A DNA stretch of 64,000 nucleotides, taken from contig JAQGEQ010000071.1 of assembly GCA_034620365.1 (NCBI GenBank), positions 1,240,001 to 1,304,000 on the forward strand, written 5' to 3'. The DNA is from Pegea sp. RAD2-039 (Eukaryota; Chordata; Thaliacea; Salpida; Salpidae). A program made the position numbers and the translations under genes. Each line of letters starts with the position of its first letter. The first letter of the stretch is position 1. A model generated the notes under the pieces. The model saw only the letters and a list, made by a program, of their open reading frames with translations. It did no database searches and was not told the DNA's origin. Of the stretch, positions 48,478 to 62,426 are shown piece by piece.

Positions 48478-48672
48478 TTAAACATTGAAACCAAGCTTTC
48501 TCATACAAATAGTATGTGCTTCAATCAAATCTTGGCAGTTTTCTTGACCTTTCATCACCATGCATTCATCTCTAGCTAGTTTTTCTGGTTTACAAACACA
48601 GCATGGCCTCAGAGGTTTACCATCCTGATCAACAGGCCTAGTAACTGGAGTTTGAGCAGCTTTATCTGACAT
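48478..48672 (-). CDS. COX17: Cytochrome c oxidase copper chaperone COX17
   Basis: Single exon, 64 residues (human 63). It carries the copper-binding CCVC motif after KPLRP, and twin CX9C motifs (C-KPEKLARDE-C and C-QDLIEAHTI-C), followed by the conserved MRKLGF end. It delivers Cu(I) to SCO1 and COX11 in the mitochondrial intermembrane space for complex IV assembly, and would be imported and oxidised by the MIA40 pathway. The start Met begins MSDKAAQ, and the N-terminus is short and hydrophilic as usual. It is immediately upstream of, and on the same strand as, DUS3L. Confidence 0.97.
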   Translation of the reverse strand: MSDKAAQTPVTRPVDQDGKPLRPCCVCKPEKLARDECMVMKGQENCQDLIEAHTICMRKLGFNV

Positions 48673-48699
48673 ATTAATTAACTAATTTGTTCTTTTACT

Positions 48700-50427
48700 T
48701 CTAAGAAAAAAAACATAAGTTATAATTTGTTATAACTTTTCATAAACTAATATTATAAACTATTTTTAAAATATTTATAGAAGTTAAAAATGAGTAACTA
48801 AGATGACTTTAACTTAAGAACTAAGAAAAATTAGATGACAGTTTTAACTCAAAGTTAATAAACAAAATAATGATAAGACCATAAAAAGTGGATTATCATT
48901 GATCTTATTAATTATTCTAGCTACAGTTCACCCTAAGAAAATTAATAATATGTTTATAAAAACCCCAAGAAGGTTCTGAAGTAGTTTCAAAAAACTACTT
49001 GACTGTTATTATAGACTAATTATCAAAAGATTGTTTTCAATTTCAAAATTTGAAGCACTTATTATAATATGGATCTGAATAGAAGGGCCAATATCACATT
49101 TTTATTAAAAAAAGGTTAAAACAGTTTTAATTTGTTTGAAATATAAAAGATCTTTATTTTCAAACCACATATTTCCAGTAAAACAGATACTTTTTAATAT
49201 TTAAGGACTAATTAATATAAATTCACAGTTAGAAGTAATCTTTCAAACAAAATTATTCAAATGATGCTGAAATAATGAAAGCAGTGAATACAAAAAGATT
49301 ATTTTCTAAAAATGTAAAAACATGATGTTAGTAACAATTCTCTTCAACAATATTTAATTTGATTTCTTGACAGAAAAGTTGTTTAAATAAAACAGCAGCT
49401 CCAAGCTTGATGAATAAATCATACTCTAAGAGCATGATCTTATTTTCAAAAATAAGTGATTACAACAAGCATCGTCAACTAGTAATAATTAAATGAATTA
49501 ATGGAAACATATCAAAATTACTACATCAACTAAAGGTAAAAAATTAAGCAACATTGAATTAGCTAAAAATAAAATATTAAAGAATTATAAAATATATGAG
49601 GTAGTTAAGACATTTTTTATTCAAATGAGACTTTAATGATTAAGATGAAAATTCTGCTAATATAAAAATTATTTTAAGCAAGTTGATAACTTAATGCAAG
49701 GTTATAGAAACAATTCCATGCTCAAATTGCACAAATCAAAAAAATAAAAAAATTTATACAAACAGAATTAGAAACACAGTTATTGCAGTTTGCATTAAAC
49801 ACTTCATATTCAAGGCTTATCATTAAAGGTTGTTTCTTACTACATGTGGCGAAACAGGAATAAAATATATTTTCGACAAAAGTGAGATAAAATGGAGTTT
49901 TTAAAAGTTGGTATGATTAATTAAAATTAAAATTTTTTAAAAAGCAACTGCAAATATTTGGTTTCTTTAGTCAAAAAATGTTTTCCTATATAATTTTAGC
50001 TAAAATCATTTTTCAATTCTATAGTGAAAATTAAATTTTTAGATAATATTGTTAATTAAACTAGAATTAGATGGAAATCATCCCGATATATATATTCATA
50101 AAAAGCAGCTACATTCATCTATCAGTATATATTTATCTATCAGTATACATTCATCTTCTGCTCTTATACATTGATAAAACCAATATAAGCTGCAAAATTT
50201 AACAATGAAGTTTCCTTTCATGAATCAAAATATTTGTTAAATGTTTGCCACTTTAAAAATTTTTTAATTAACCAGTTTGTAAACTCTAAGTTTAAACAGT
50301 TAATTAATTATCTTTATGCCTATCTTACGAGCTATAATATTTAGCCATTCCCAATCTATGAAGTACGCTTTCAGAACAACTTAATGAGTTAGATTTTTAA
50401 GTTTTAGTTTATCAGTATTTACATCGT
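48700..50427. other. Intergenic, no gene seen
   Basis: A/T-rich region between COX17 and the LINE. There is a small duplicated phrase (ATCTATCAGTATA) near 50115-50145. No exon recognised. Confidence 0.4.
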
Positions 50428-51591
50428 TTGTATGCTTGTGTTTTTATTACCAGTGTAGAAAGATCTACTCCTAGTAAAGTCACCAGCGGCGTTCCTCAGG
50501 GTTCCGTTCTGGGTCCACTTCTCTTTTTGATTTTCATTGAAGACCTCATCAGAAGACTAATAACAGTAGACAATGTCAGTGTGTTTGTGTATGCAGATGA
50601 CATCAAGCTATTATCTGGTTCTCACTCAAAACTCCAAACTGCACTAAACATTGTAGAAAACTGGTCTGCGAATTGGCAACTTAAAATCCAGCCAACAAAG
50701 TCTGAAGTTATAACATTCTCCCGTAAGCCAGCTGCCAACTTCAGCAACCAATACTACATCAATGGATCCATTCTTGAACGAGTATCCTCAGTCATAGACC
50801 TCGGCATTACTCTGACATCTGACTTCAAATGGCACAGTTATGTTTCCAGAATCTTTGGAAAATCTATCAAGCTTGTCCACCTCATCATAAAGACTTTTAA
50901 TTCTAAAGATCCATGGTTTTTCGTCAACCTTTTCAAACTGTACATACGCCCTATTCTTGAATACAATGTCAGTGCATGGATGCCATATCAAGTTGGTGAT
51001 ATCAGAAAAATCGAATCTGTTCAGGCAACATTTACGAGATTGGTTTGCAGGAAACTTAATATCAAATACGAGAGTTATAAGCGTCGTCTCAGCTTCTTCA
51101 ATCTAGATACTTTGGAAATCCGAAGAATTAAATACGACCTTATTCTGATTTTTAAAATTATTCACAACCTAATTGATCTTCAGTTTGATGACTTTTTCTC
51201 CATTAGTCCCTCCCTCAAGTTATATCAACTTAGAAGACATAAATTACATCTTAATAAGCCCACTCCACCAGCTACGTTAACCAGATTAAGTTTTTTCTCA
51301 TACCGCACAATCAGTACATGGAACAATTTGCCATCAGAGATTGTCATGTCAAAATCACTTATGCTGTTCAAGAAAAAGCTGAATTGTTATAATATCGCCA
51401 ACATTGCCATTTCTAAACTGTGAATTTTTCTCTTTTACAATACTATGATTCTGTGCAATTCTTCATTGTCATATGCTTTTTCGTTTACACGTCAAATAGA
51501 TCTAATTTGTGAGAATGTGTGTTAGCGAGAGGTGCTCTCTTTAGGCACCCTCCTTCACATTTATTGTAATAAATAAATAAATAAATTACTT
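50428..51591 (+). mobile_element. 5'-truncated LINE with open reverse-transcriptase C-terminal half
   Basis: The frame 50428-51423 is open for 331 residues, starting inside the reverse transcriptase: SGVPQGSVLGPLLF (motif B), VFVYADDIKLLS (motif C with catalytic YADD), IQPTKSEVITFS (motif D), DLGITLTSDFKW (motif E) and a CR1/Jockey-type thumb and C-terminal region (KIESVQATFTRLVCR, LRRHKLHLNKP, RTISTWNNLPSEIV). Everything before motif B is missing, so it cannot move by itself. The 3' UTR has a small stem-loop (AGGTGC...GCACC) and an AATAAATAAATAAAT tail. Frame integrity and near identity to 42041-42425 indicate a recent insertion. The clade call is from motifs only. Confidence 0.9.
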
Positions 51592-52243
51592 ACGTATAAA
51601 AAGTGCATTAATAGTTAATCAAATTTATTTATTTTACAAAGTAACGCATGAATACGAATATCAAATTATGCAGCTCTAATAGAAAACAAAAGACAAAATG
51701 ACCACAGAAAAATGAAAATAAAACATCTTATATACAGAGATATTTCAACTTAACCAAAAGTGAAAAGTCAGAACACAGCAAAAACATAATAAAATAACAT
51801 TAAAGATATGATCTAAGTGAACTTTTTGACAAATGAATTATAATGCTGCCAGTCTCGCCATTTCCTTAAGCTACTTTGTATTCTTGATTTATGATATGAA
51901 TTTTATTATACCCTTGCAGTGCTCTTACTTTTTCTGCATGAGTTATGTTAAACTGTAATTCTTAAGACATTTTTATTATCTTTCTGGATTCATAATGTTT
52001 TTTGTTTGCTATAAGGGCGTTTTTATAAGGATGTGATGATGATTTACTGATCGTGGAACCTCTATCTTTGTTTCGAAGTTTGCAATTCAATAAGCTCTCA
52101 CATATTAGTTGTTTGAGCTAATTCTTGATATTAGGATAAACTATTTTTCACTGAGTTACAAGAAATACAATAAAATTTTACAACGAAAAACGACAATCAA
52201 ACAGGAACCACGAATGAAAAGTTAAAATGGTTCTTTAAGTTGT
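51592..52243. other. Intergenic, no gene seen
   Basis: Spacer between the LINE tail and the 3' end of the GFR-like gene. Nothing recognised. Confidence 0.4.
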
Positions 52244-55191
52244 TCATCCCTGTGTTTCCTCTGACATTAACTCGCGATTGCAATCGGTTTCTGTAGCAAG
52301 GTCACCTGACTTTGTATTTAAGGAACTTAACTTGTTTTCCAAAGTTTTTCTGTCTTTTTTTCTTTTTTGAAAGCTTAACATGTTGAAGTTTCTGAAAAAT
52401 AAAAGTAAGTAAAAGTCACCCAAAATTTAATTCATTAGTTAAACAAGTTAGTTTTCAGCTGAGCTAAAATAAGATAATAAAAAACTTAATATGAGCAAGG
52501 TATTAGCAAAGTAATTATTGTTATTAAAATTAAGTCATTATTTTTTATAATCCTTGTAAGATAAGCAGTTACTATAAAGTGAAAATAAAAATTAATTTAA
52601 ACATAATTTTTGATTTATTGAATGAATTTTTCTGTTGAAACTATGGCTGTTAAAATCATAAACCAACCAGCTCTTTATTGTCTTGCATTAAGTATACATG
52701 AAGTAAAAATAACAAACCCTGTTTTAATCTTAAAAATGATGAATCCAATTACTAGGATCAGCGTCAGGAAAAGTATCAGAAAGAGGATAACTGAAAAATT
52801 AATTTTTAAGTTGTTTAATTGCAAGCTATGCTTATACGCGAAGTAATTAAAAGAACTACAAATTTAATTTAAATATTTACTTTAAATGCCAATAAAAGCT
52901 ACCGAATTTGTTGAGGAAAAGCTCTAGACATTGTTAAGCAATGTTGACACAGTTTTAAAAACAGTAAAATCAATAACTACTTATCTATGTAAACAAACTA
53001 TTGAGCTGCCGATGAATTTATTTGGATAATAAGGGCAGACATAGAAATGAGGTTGAAGGCTTTCAAAATATTGCATTTTTTAAATACATCTTACTTATAT
53101 GGAGGATCTAACAGAAAAATATCATTCGATCTTTAATTAAACTTACTTAATGTATAATGAGTAGAATGAGCTGGCTTTATCCTTCGGTTACTATTTGAAT
53201 CAGTTTCATTACTTGCTGCTGTAGCTTCGTTCAATGGAACATCTATTTTTAAGCATAGAAATCAGAGTGGCTTTTGTTTTTGGTCATTTGTAAGTTAACA
53301 CAAAATTAAAAACCCTACTAAATTTGATTTGTTGTAAATTGAAACTTCCACCTACTTATAGATGAATCCTCTGTTTCTTCTGTAGGATTGCTTATTATGA
53401 TTGAAGCTAAAAATAAAAATAAACGATGGCTGAAGAAATCTTAGTTTATATTAAGCAGTACTTTTCATATCAATTTTAAATTCTCAAAAATAGAAATAAA
53501 ACCTATTGTCGACTTCATCGTTGATGCAGCAGGAATATCGGAGGTTGTTTCAATAATTATTTTGTGTTGTACTGAACCTGATGATTAAAGGTTAGCTAGT
53601 ATTTTGCTTAAAGTGTTACAGATCATATAAAAAATAGTGGCCAATACTTAACGGTCATATATTTCTACTTGTTTAAGCTTAGTGTATTTTTAACTAGACA
53701 AAGTAATAAAAATCTTCAGAAAAGGCCTTCCAAAACAAGTTTTTGGATGAAAAACACTAACAAAATACTTCTTTTCAAGAAAAATTAATAAGGTTCATTT
53801 CCAGAATAGATTGCAGTGTTTTTTAACTATTCTTGTCAATCTTAAAATGTAAAATCGATTCAACCGAATAAATTGATCTGTTGCAGTTTAATAATAAAAC
53901 TATGTTTCCTAATTTAAATTGGTGAAAAAAAAAAATTAAAACGCTTAATTGAATTTCAATTAATGATAAAATTAAAAGTGGAAAGTTTAGAAAGCCAAGA
54001 AGCATGCAACTAACTTTGGTATCTTTATTATCGATATTGTTAACATTCAAAACTACTTAAAATTAGTCACAATGTTAGAGCTAAACTAACCTTGAAAATT
54101 CCTCAAACTATATATAAAGTTAGAGGTAAAAAGAAAAATAGACTTTAATTTTACTTTATAACATCCTATTGTCAATTCAGAAATTTATAAAATTACAAAT
54201 AAAAGCAAATGCAAGAATCATAAACATAATGAACAAAGAATTTTAATCAATGTCAGTAACTGTCAAAACTGACATAACAAAATAGTGACATTTTATAAAC
54301 TTCGGACAGCATGGTGCAATTGTAAAACTTAAAAACGCATAACTTACTCAGACAAGGATTTGCAAATAGCATATTGAATATCTCTCGGCACTTTTGCTAA
54401 ATAAAAAGTAATATATTAAAGTTGAGTTGATGTTTAAGTAGTTACTTTTAATTAGAGTAATCTGAACCTTTATTAAAATTCTTCAATATTAGTATGTAAT
54501 ACATTTTATCAAGGTATTTTACTTTACTTTATAGCAGCTAAAAAAGAGTCTAATGATGAAAAACTGTCTTTAATGTATATAAGGTTTTTTATTATTATAT
54601 AAATTTCCAATTAAGTAATATCTATAAATTAATTTTATGTAATAAGCAGCTTTAGTTATCAGTATTAGCGACATTAATAAAAAAATCTCTTACTTTTTTT
54701 GAACTTTTTGCTACTTCTAAGCAGTCACAGATACTTATACCTTCGAAATTAGCTAACACCCTGTTAGATGAGTCCTTACATTGCGGTCGCCTCTCATCTT
54801 TAGCAAAACATTTTGCCTCGTAAAACTGAGGAAAAGTGATAATAACAACGTTTTACGAAACGATAAAACAAAAATTTCTTTTCCAACTGGTTTTAAATCA
54901 AAAAGAATTTGAACATGTTGAAAATATTTCATAAATTATAAATTAAAATTGATGAAAAATTGAAGTTCTACAAAATTTATTTTATATGTTCATCATACTT
55001 TCTGATTCATAGTTGATCATTTAAGCTATTTTTTATCTACTTACATGGCAACTGGTTTTCAAGTAACTGAATTGCTTGCGACAAGCCTTATTTCCAACAC
55101 ATACAGATTTAAGTTTCAAGCAATTAAGTTTAGTGCTCACAGAAGTTACAGCAAAACTTAAATAACATATACATACTAAAATTTTAATCAT
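52244..55191 (-). CDS. GFR-alpha-like single-domain type I membrane receptor
   Basis: Eight exons on the minus strand: 55045-55191, 54694-54825, 54348-54396, 53503-53577, 53356-53406, 53147-53242, 52718-52790, 52244-52391, in frame for 256 residues. There is a signal peptide (residues 1-19). One GDNF-receptor-alpha-type domain carries ten cysteines at 24, 31, 37, 48, 55, 65, 82, 84, 96 and 108, with the typical ACRKQFSYLKTSC, CDC and FANPC spacing. A Ser/Thr-rich stalk with NETD and SNP follows, then a membrane helix (about 184-204, ILFLILFLTLILVIGF) and a basic tail of about 50 residues. Most vertebrate GFRA proteins have three domains and a GPI anchor. GFRAL is transmembrane and GAS1 has two domains, so this is a compact variant. 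Its ligand (GDNF/GDF15-like or Hedgehog) is unknown. Call rests on the Cys pattern. Confidence 0.7.
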
Positions 55192-58100
55192 TGCAAATTA
55201 CTGCAAAAGCTGTACCTATTACAAACTTTTTTTTAATTATGTTGTTAAAACACTAAACAGTTAATAAATGATGATAGCGATACTTAAATAATACTATTCA
55301 AAAGTTTATTAATATAATGATAAATTCTGTATAAAGCATTTAGTTGTACAAAAGCATCACAAAACAAACTATTCAACGTCAATAAAAATAAATTTGATAT
55401 AAAAGATTTATTTTACTCAAACAAAAGCTCAAATTTTCAAGAGATCTAAAAAACACGCAACTAAATCTTGAAACTGCCTTGAAACTAGTATGTTTGTATT
55501 TACAACACGTCATATATACCTCACTGCGCAATTCCTTCTACATTTGTTTTTCTTTAAAACTACAAATGATTTGAGGCTACTGCAGTATAATTCAAACATC
55601 TGCTTTAGAATAAAGATTTTATGTTTTTTTGGTTTACAGATTTACAGTTTAAAACTTTGTTGATGAAATATCAATTTCTAAGAAAATGTATTAATCGATT
55701 CAATACTGTGATAAATTGCATAAAAAGGTCTAATTAAAAAAAACAAAGCATCACTTATTTTAGATCAATGTCATAAACTAAGAAACCAGCTATCAAGTTT
55801 TGTCAGTTTGGTTAAATATAACTTGTACACATAAGTCATTAAATCAAACAAGTATTTTGAGAAAAATGATAAAGCGTTTGAAAAATAGTTCATAGTTTGC
55901 ACTCATTGATGTTAAATAGATCAAATTATTTGCTGAAACAAGTAAAAAATCAATGTAAGGCCTTTAAAAGTAACTAGCAATTATGATTTCCTAAACTCTT
56001 TTGAATTACAAATCAGAAACATATTTGTAAAAGAATAGTATGTTGTTGCTTAATGTATGCACTTGAGTGAACTTTAATTGAACTTATGTAAAAAACAAAA
56101 AAAAAGACATTTGTCAATCAAGTTTTGATCTTTTAAGTACAATTACATCGTTTATTTAACTTAAGATGAAATTAGTACGATATGCAATCGCTTAACATCG
56201 ATACTAGCAAATGGAAAATTCTTGCAGCAGATCGCTCTAAATGACATTCTTTTAAAAATCAACATCAACAAAGAAGAAGAAACTTTTAAAACGTTTCTAG
56301 TTCTATTGGATTTCACGGTGTGTTGCTTTGTATTTGACAAAAATTCTGAGAACACCTAACATGGTTGTTCTCGACCAAAGCAGACCACTATTGTTATTTA
56401 ACTTCATCTAAAATAACTAAACTACATTATCTCGTGTAGTTAAATATTGTTTCATTATTGTTATGTTCTTAAATTGATCGACATCTTTTTACTTATTAAT
56501 TTTTTTGGAGATCAATCTTATTGGAAATATCGTTGTTAAGAAACGGAAGTTGGTTACTTAAAACAAATTAAGTTTGTAGAATACCGAAGCTTCAGATGAA
56601 AAAAAAGTCTTTTTTATATTTTATTTTCTATAAACTTTATTTATTCTATTACTGTAACTGAATATTAAACTTAAAAAAGACTTTGTTTGTGCGTTGCTCA
56701 AAATTATAGAATAAATTTCACGCTCCAAAAAACCATAGTAAGATTTTTTGGATGCTTTTATAAATCGTATCGAGCCAAAAACTTTCAAAAAGTATATAAA
56801 AAGTTAAAGAAAATCGTGGACATTAAAAAGTCATATGAGTTATTCTACATGAAAACATAAAAACAATTTCTTCAAAATCACATTCATTAAATAAGGTTTC
56901 ATTGTAAGCTTACCAATCAAATTTTGTAAGATAGAAATGTGTAAATTAGACATTTTTTCGTATTTCAAAAAACTGTTACATAAAGATGAGCTTTTCATAA
57001 ATTACATTTTCTCAGAACTATTCTTTCTACCTACCAATGATGTTATATTGTTTTTCTGTTTTGCTCATGAATATCTTTAAAACAAGCAGAGCATTAAGGA
57101 ATTTGTAAAATTAAAACAAATTAATCAAGCAATATCAAAATAATTTATAATTCAAAAAATATTTTCTTATGTCAAAATAGATAAAGTATTTACTTGGAAA
57201 TAAATGAAAAAAGTTGTGACCAAAAGCAATCGTCTTCAAAATGTTGGTGAACAATAAATTAAATCAAATACTTAAATAGTTCAAGAAAAATTCATAATCA
57301 GTTTGATGATAGAAGTGTTCGTTTAACTTTATTGGATAATAAGAATAAATGATACAAGTCCAACAAGAACATCAAACAAATTCACTACAAAAAACATTTG
57401 TTTTCATTGTTGGAAACTTCAATAAAACACGATAAAAGTTTAAATACATTTATTTATTTCTATCGTACAACTCAAAAGTATCAAAAATAAGAATTAAAAA
57501 CATTAAGTTTTAGCTTTTGGTAAAAAAACCAACAGCTTGAAGATATGTCAAAATTTTCAATCTATTTCATTAAAAAACTGCTTGAATAATAAAAATAAAA
57601 ATATTTTTAACTTTTTTCTTTAAACACACATTGACTAGCGATTAGTTTGGAACATCTTTAAAACAATTTAGTCTTATATTATCCCTTTTTCTTTTTTTAG
57701 AGTCCTATAAAACCAGCTTGCTTACACATAATTACAAACAGCAACCAAAAAATTGATCTTTCTCAAGCTAAGAATGTCAAACTTTACTTGATAATCAGCC
57801 ACGCATGACTTTGATTAACCTTTTAGTTTATGCTTAAGTGCTTTCTCGATATTCAGCCTGTGTGACAACAGTTTCCAAGATATTGGGTTTTAAATACTCG
57901 GAATTACAATAAATGAATTTTATCGATTATCTGAAGCTTATAACTGGAACAAGTTTTTTTTTCCTAAACTTTAAAAAAAATCAGTTATACAGCTAATGAA
58001 AACTCTAAATAAAAGAGTAAACTAGAAAGACACATATACCAACTGGCAATAAGTAAATTTATAAAATAAGCAAATGACTTCTTTTTTACTTAAATAAATT

Positions 58101-58972
58101 ATCAATAATTTGTATCATTTCACTTTTAAAAACAGTTCATTAAACAATTTTCACAAACAAACAATAAAAATCGCGGCTAAAGAGTGAACTTCCTATTACT
58201 AAAAACTTCTTAAAGTTTAGTAGAAAATAAGTCATTTGCAAAATATAGTGATTACGGTTACAATTCCATGAAAACTTGAATTGGAACCATTGAAATTGTA
58301 AAAGCAAAATGTTTTAATGCTTAAAATTAAACGATACTGTCTAAATTTGGAAAAACTTTAAAGTATTGTAATGCGATTTATTTATAAATAAAGTTTTACA
58401 AATTTAATTTCACATTTCAGTTTCTTAAGTTCTTTTTTCTGCAAAATATGACTTTCACGGGAATTTTTTGAATCTCTAATCGATACTAACATAAAGTTTT
58501 CTTTCTCAACACTTCACATAATTAAATCTTCGAAAAACATCATAATTGGAATTTAGTTTCAGCAAGTCTAAAAATTTTAGTGTACAGCGTTATCATCGAT
58601 TATCTTCTGAACTTGTCCTTAGAGTATACTGTTTTTAAGTCTTGCTTGGTTTAGACACCAGTACTCAAGCTTGAAAAATCAATAATTGCAAAAAATTTCT
58701 GCATAAACAAACATAAATCTTAAAGAATTTGTTTTTTTTTATATTGATAGTCTGAACTGAAATTTTTAGTTAATTTTACAAAATTTTTAAACTGATTTAC
58801 TTTATTTTGCAGTAATTTCGATTGAAAGCAAACAAATACATTTTTCATAATTTTAAAATGAGCCAAGATTAATTTTAAGTTAATGTTATCTAACATATGT
58901 AGTGTAAGTTTGTTCTTTTTTTTCTAATTATGTTTAATCTAATTGCTTTGACTTTAACTGAAACCTGAAAGA
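55192..58972. other. Intergenic, no gene seen
   Basis: About 3.8 kb, A/T-rich. A slightly richer patch at about 56160-56360 gives a short minus-strand frame with no recognisable similarity. No repeat identified. Confidence 0.4.
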
Positions 58973-58978
58973 TTTATT
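58973..58978 (-). terminator. Poly(A) signal of the amylase gene
   Basis: AATAAA on the minus strand only about 6 nt beyond the TAA stop, implying a very short 3' UTR. Confidence 0.5.
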
Positions 58979-58983
58979 TGTAT

Positions 58984-61754
<2,771 letters not shown>

Positions 61755-61756
61755 CT

Positions 61757-62426
61757 AAATCAATATTCTTTCAAAATAAATCTTTTATTTGTTAGTTGGA
61801 AAGATAAAAATAAAAATAGTTAAAAAATAATGCCAGCTATATTTGTAGTATTTGCAGGTAACATCTGTTTTTAGTGTTTAAAAGTTCTTTTTATACATTT
61901 ATTGTGAGAATTTTCCATATGTTTCAGCGTAAGTGGTTGTGTAACTTTGTTTTGTTAGATCTTTATTGCAATTGTTTTTTTTGTCGAATTTGCTGAAAAA
62001 AAGGTTTAGTAACTCATCTAAACTGAGCTAAATTTAACTGTTATACTAAATAAGTTATTAAAGGTAACTTACAATTTTGTAACTTGTTCTTACTGTGGTT
62101 ATTTTATCAACTTGTTACATTTAAACTTAAAATGTATGTGTTATTCTCTTATCTGTGAATTTTATCGTTTATAGTTTGAAACTACTTATACGCCATAAGC
62201 CATGTAAACAAATTTGTTGAGCTTATGGGTTTAAACAAAGCTTCATTTTAGCTAATTTGTTTGAATTTTACTTTATTCAATAAATGAAATATTTTCAGAT
62301 ACAAATATTTAATTATCATTATAACTATTAATAACGATTTTACAAAAACTAGTTGAACTACTAGTCCTATCCGTAGCAGCTTCTTTTTTATGAGGATACT
62401 TTTTGACAATCTTGTAAATCTAAAAA
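61757..62426. other. Amylase upstream region
   Basis: A/T-rich 5' flank of the amylase gene up to the repeat boundary. No exon or named promoter element seen. Confidence 0.4.

Noticed and set aside
53823-54050. Minus-strand 75-residue frame within the GFR-like gene
   Set aside because: It lies in an intron between well-phased exons 3 and 4. Including it would break the frame.
56161-56355. Minus-strand 64-residue frame in a slightly richer patch
   Set aside because: No similarity, no splice partners, no regulatory context. Could be a decayed remnant but unsupported.
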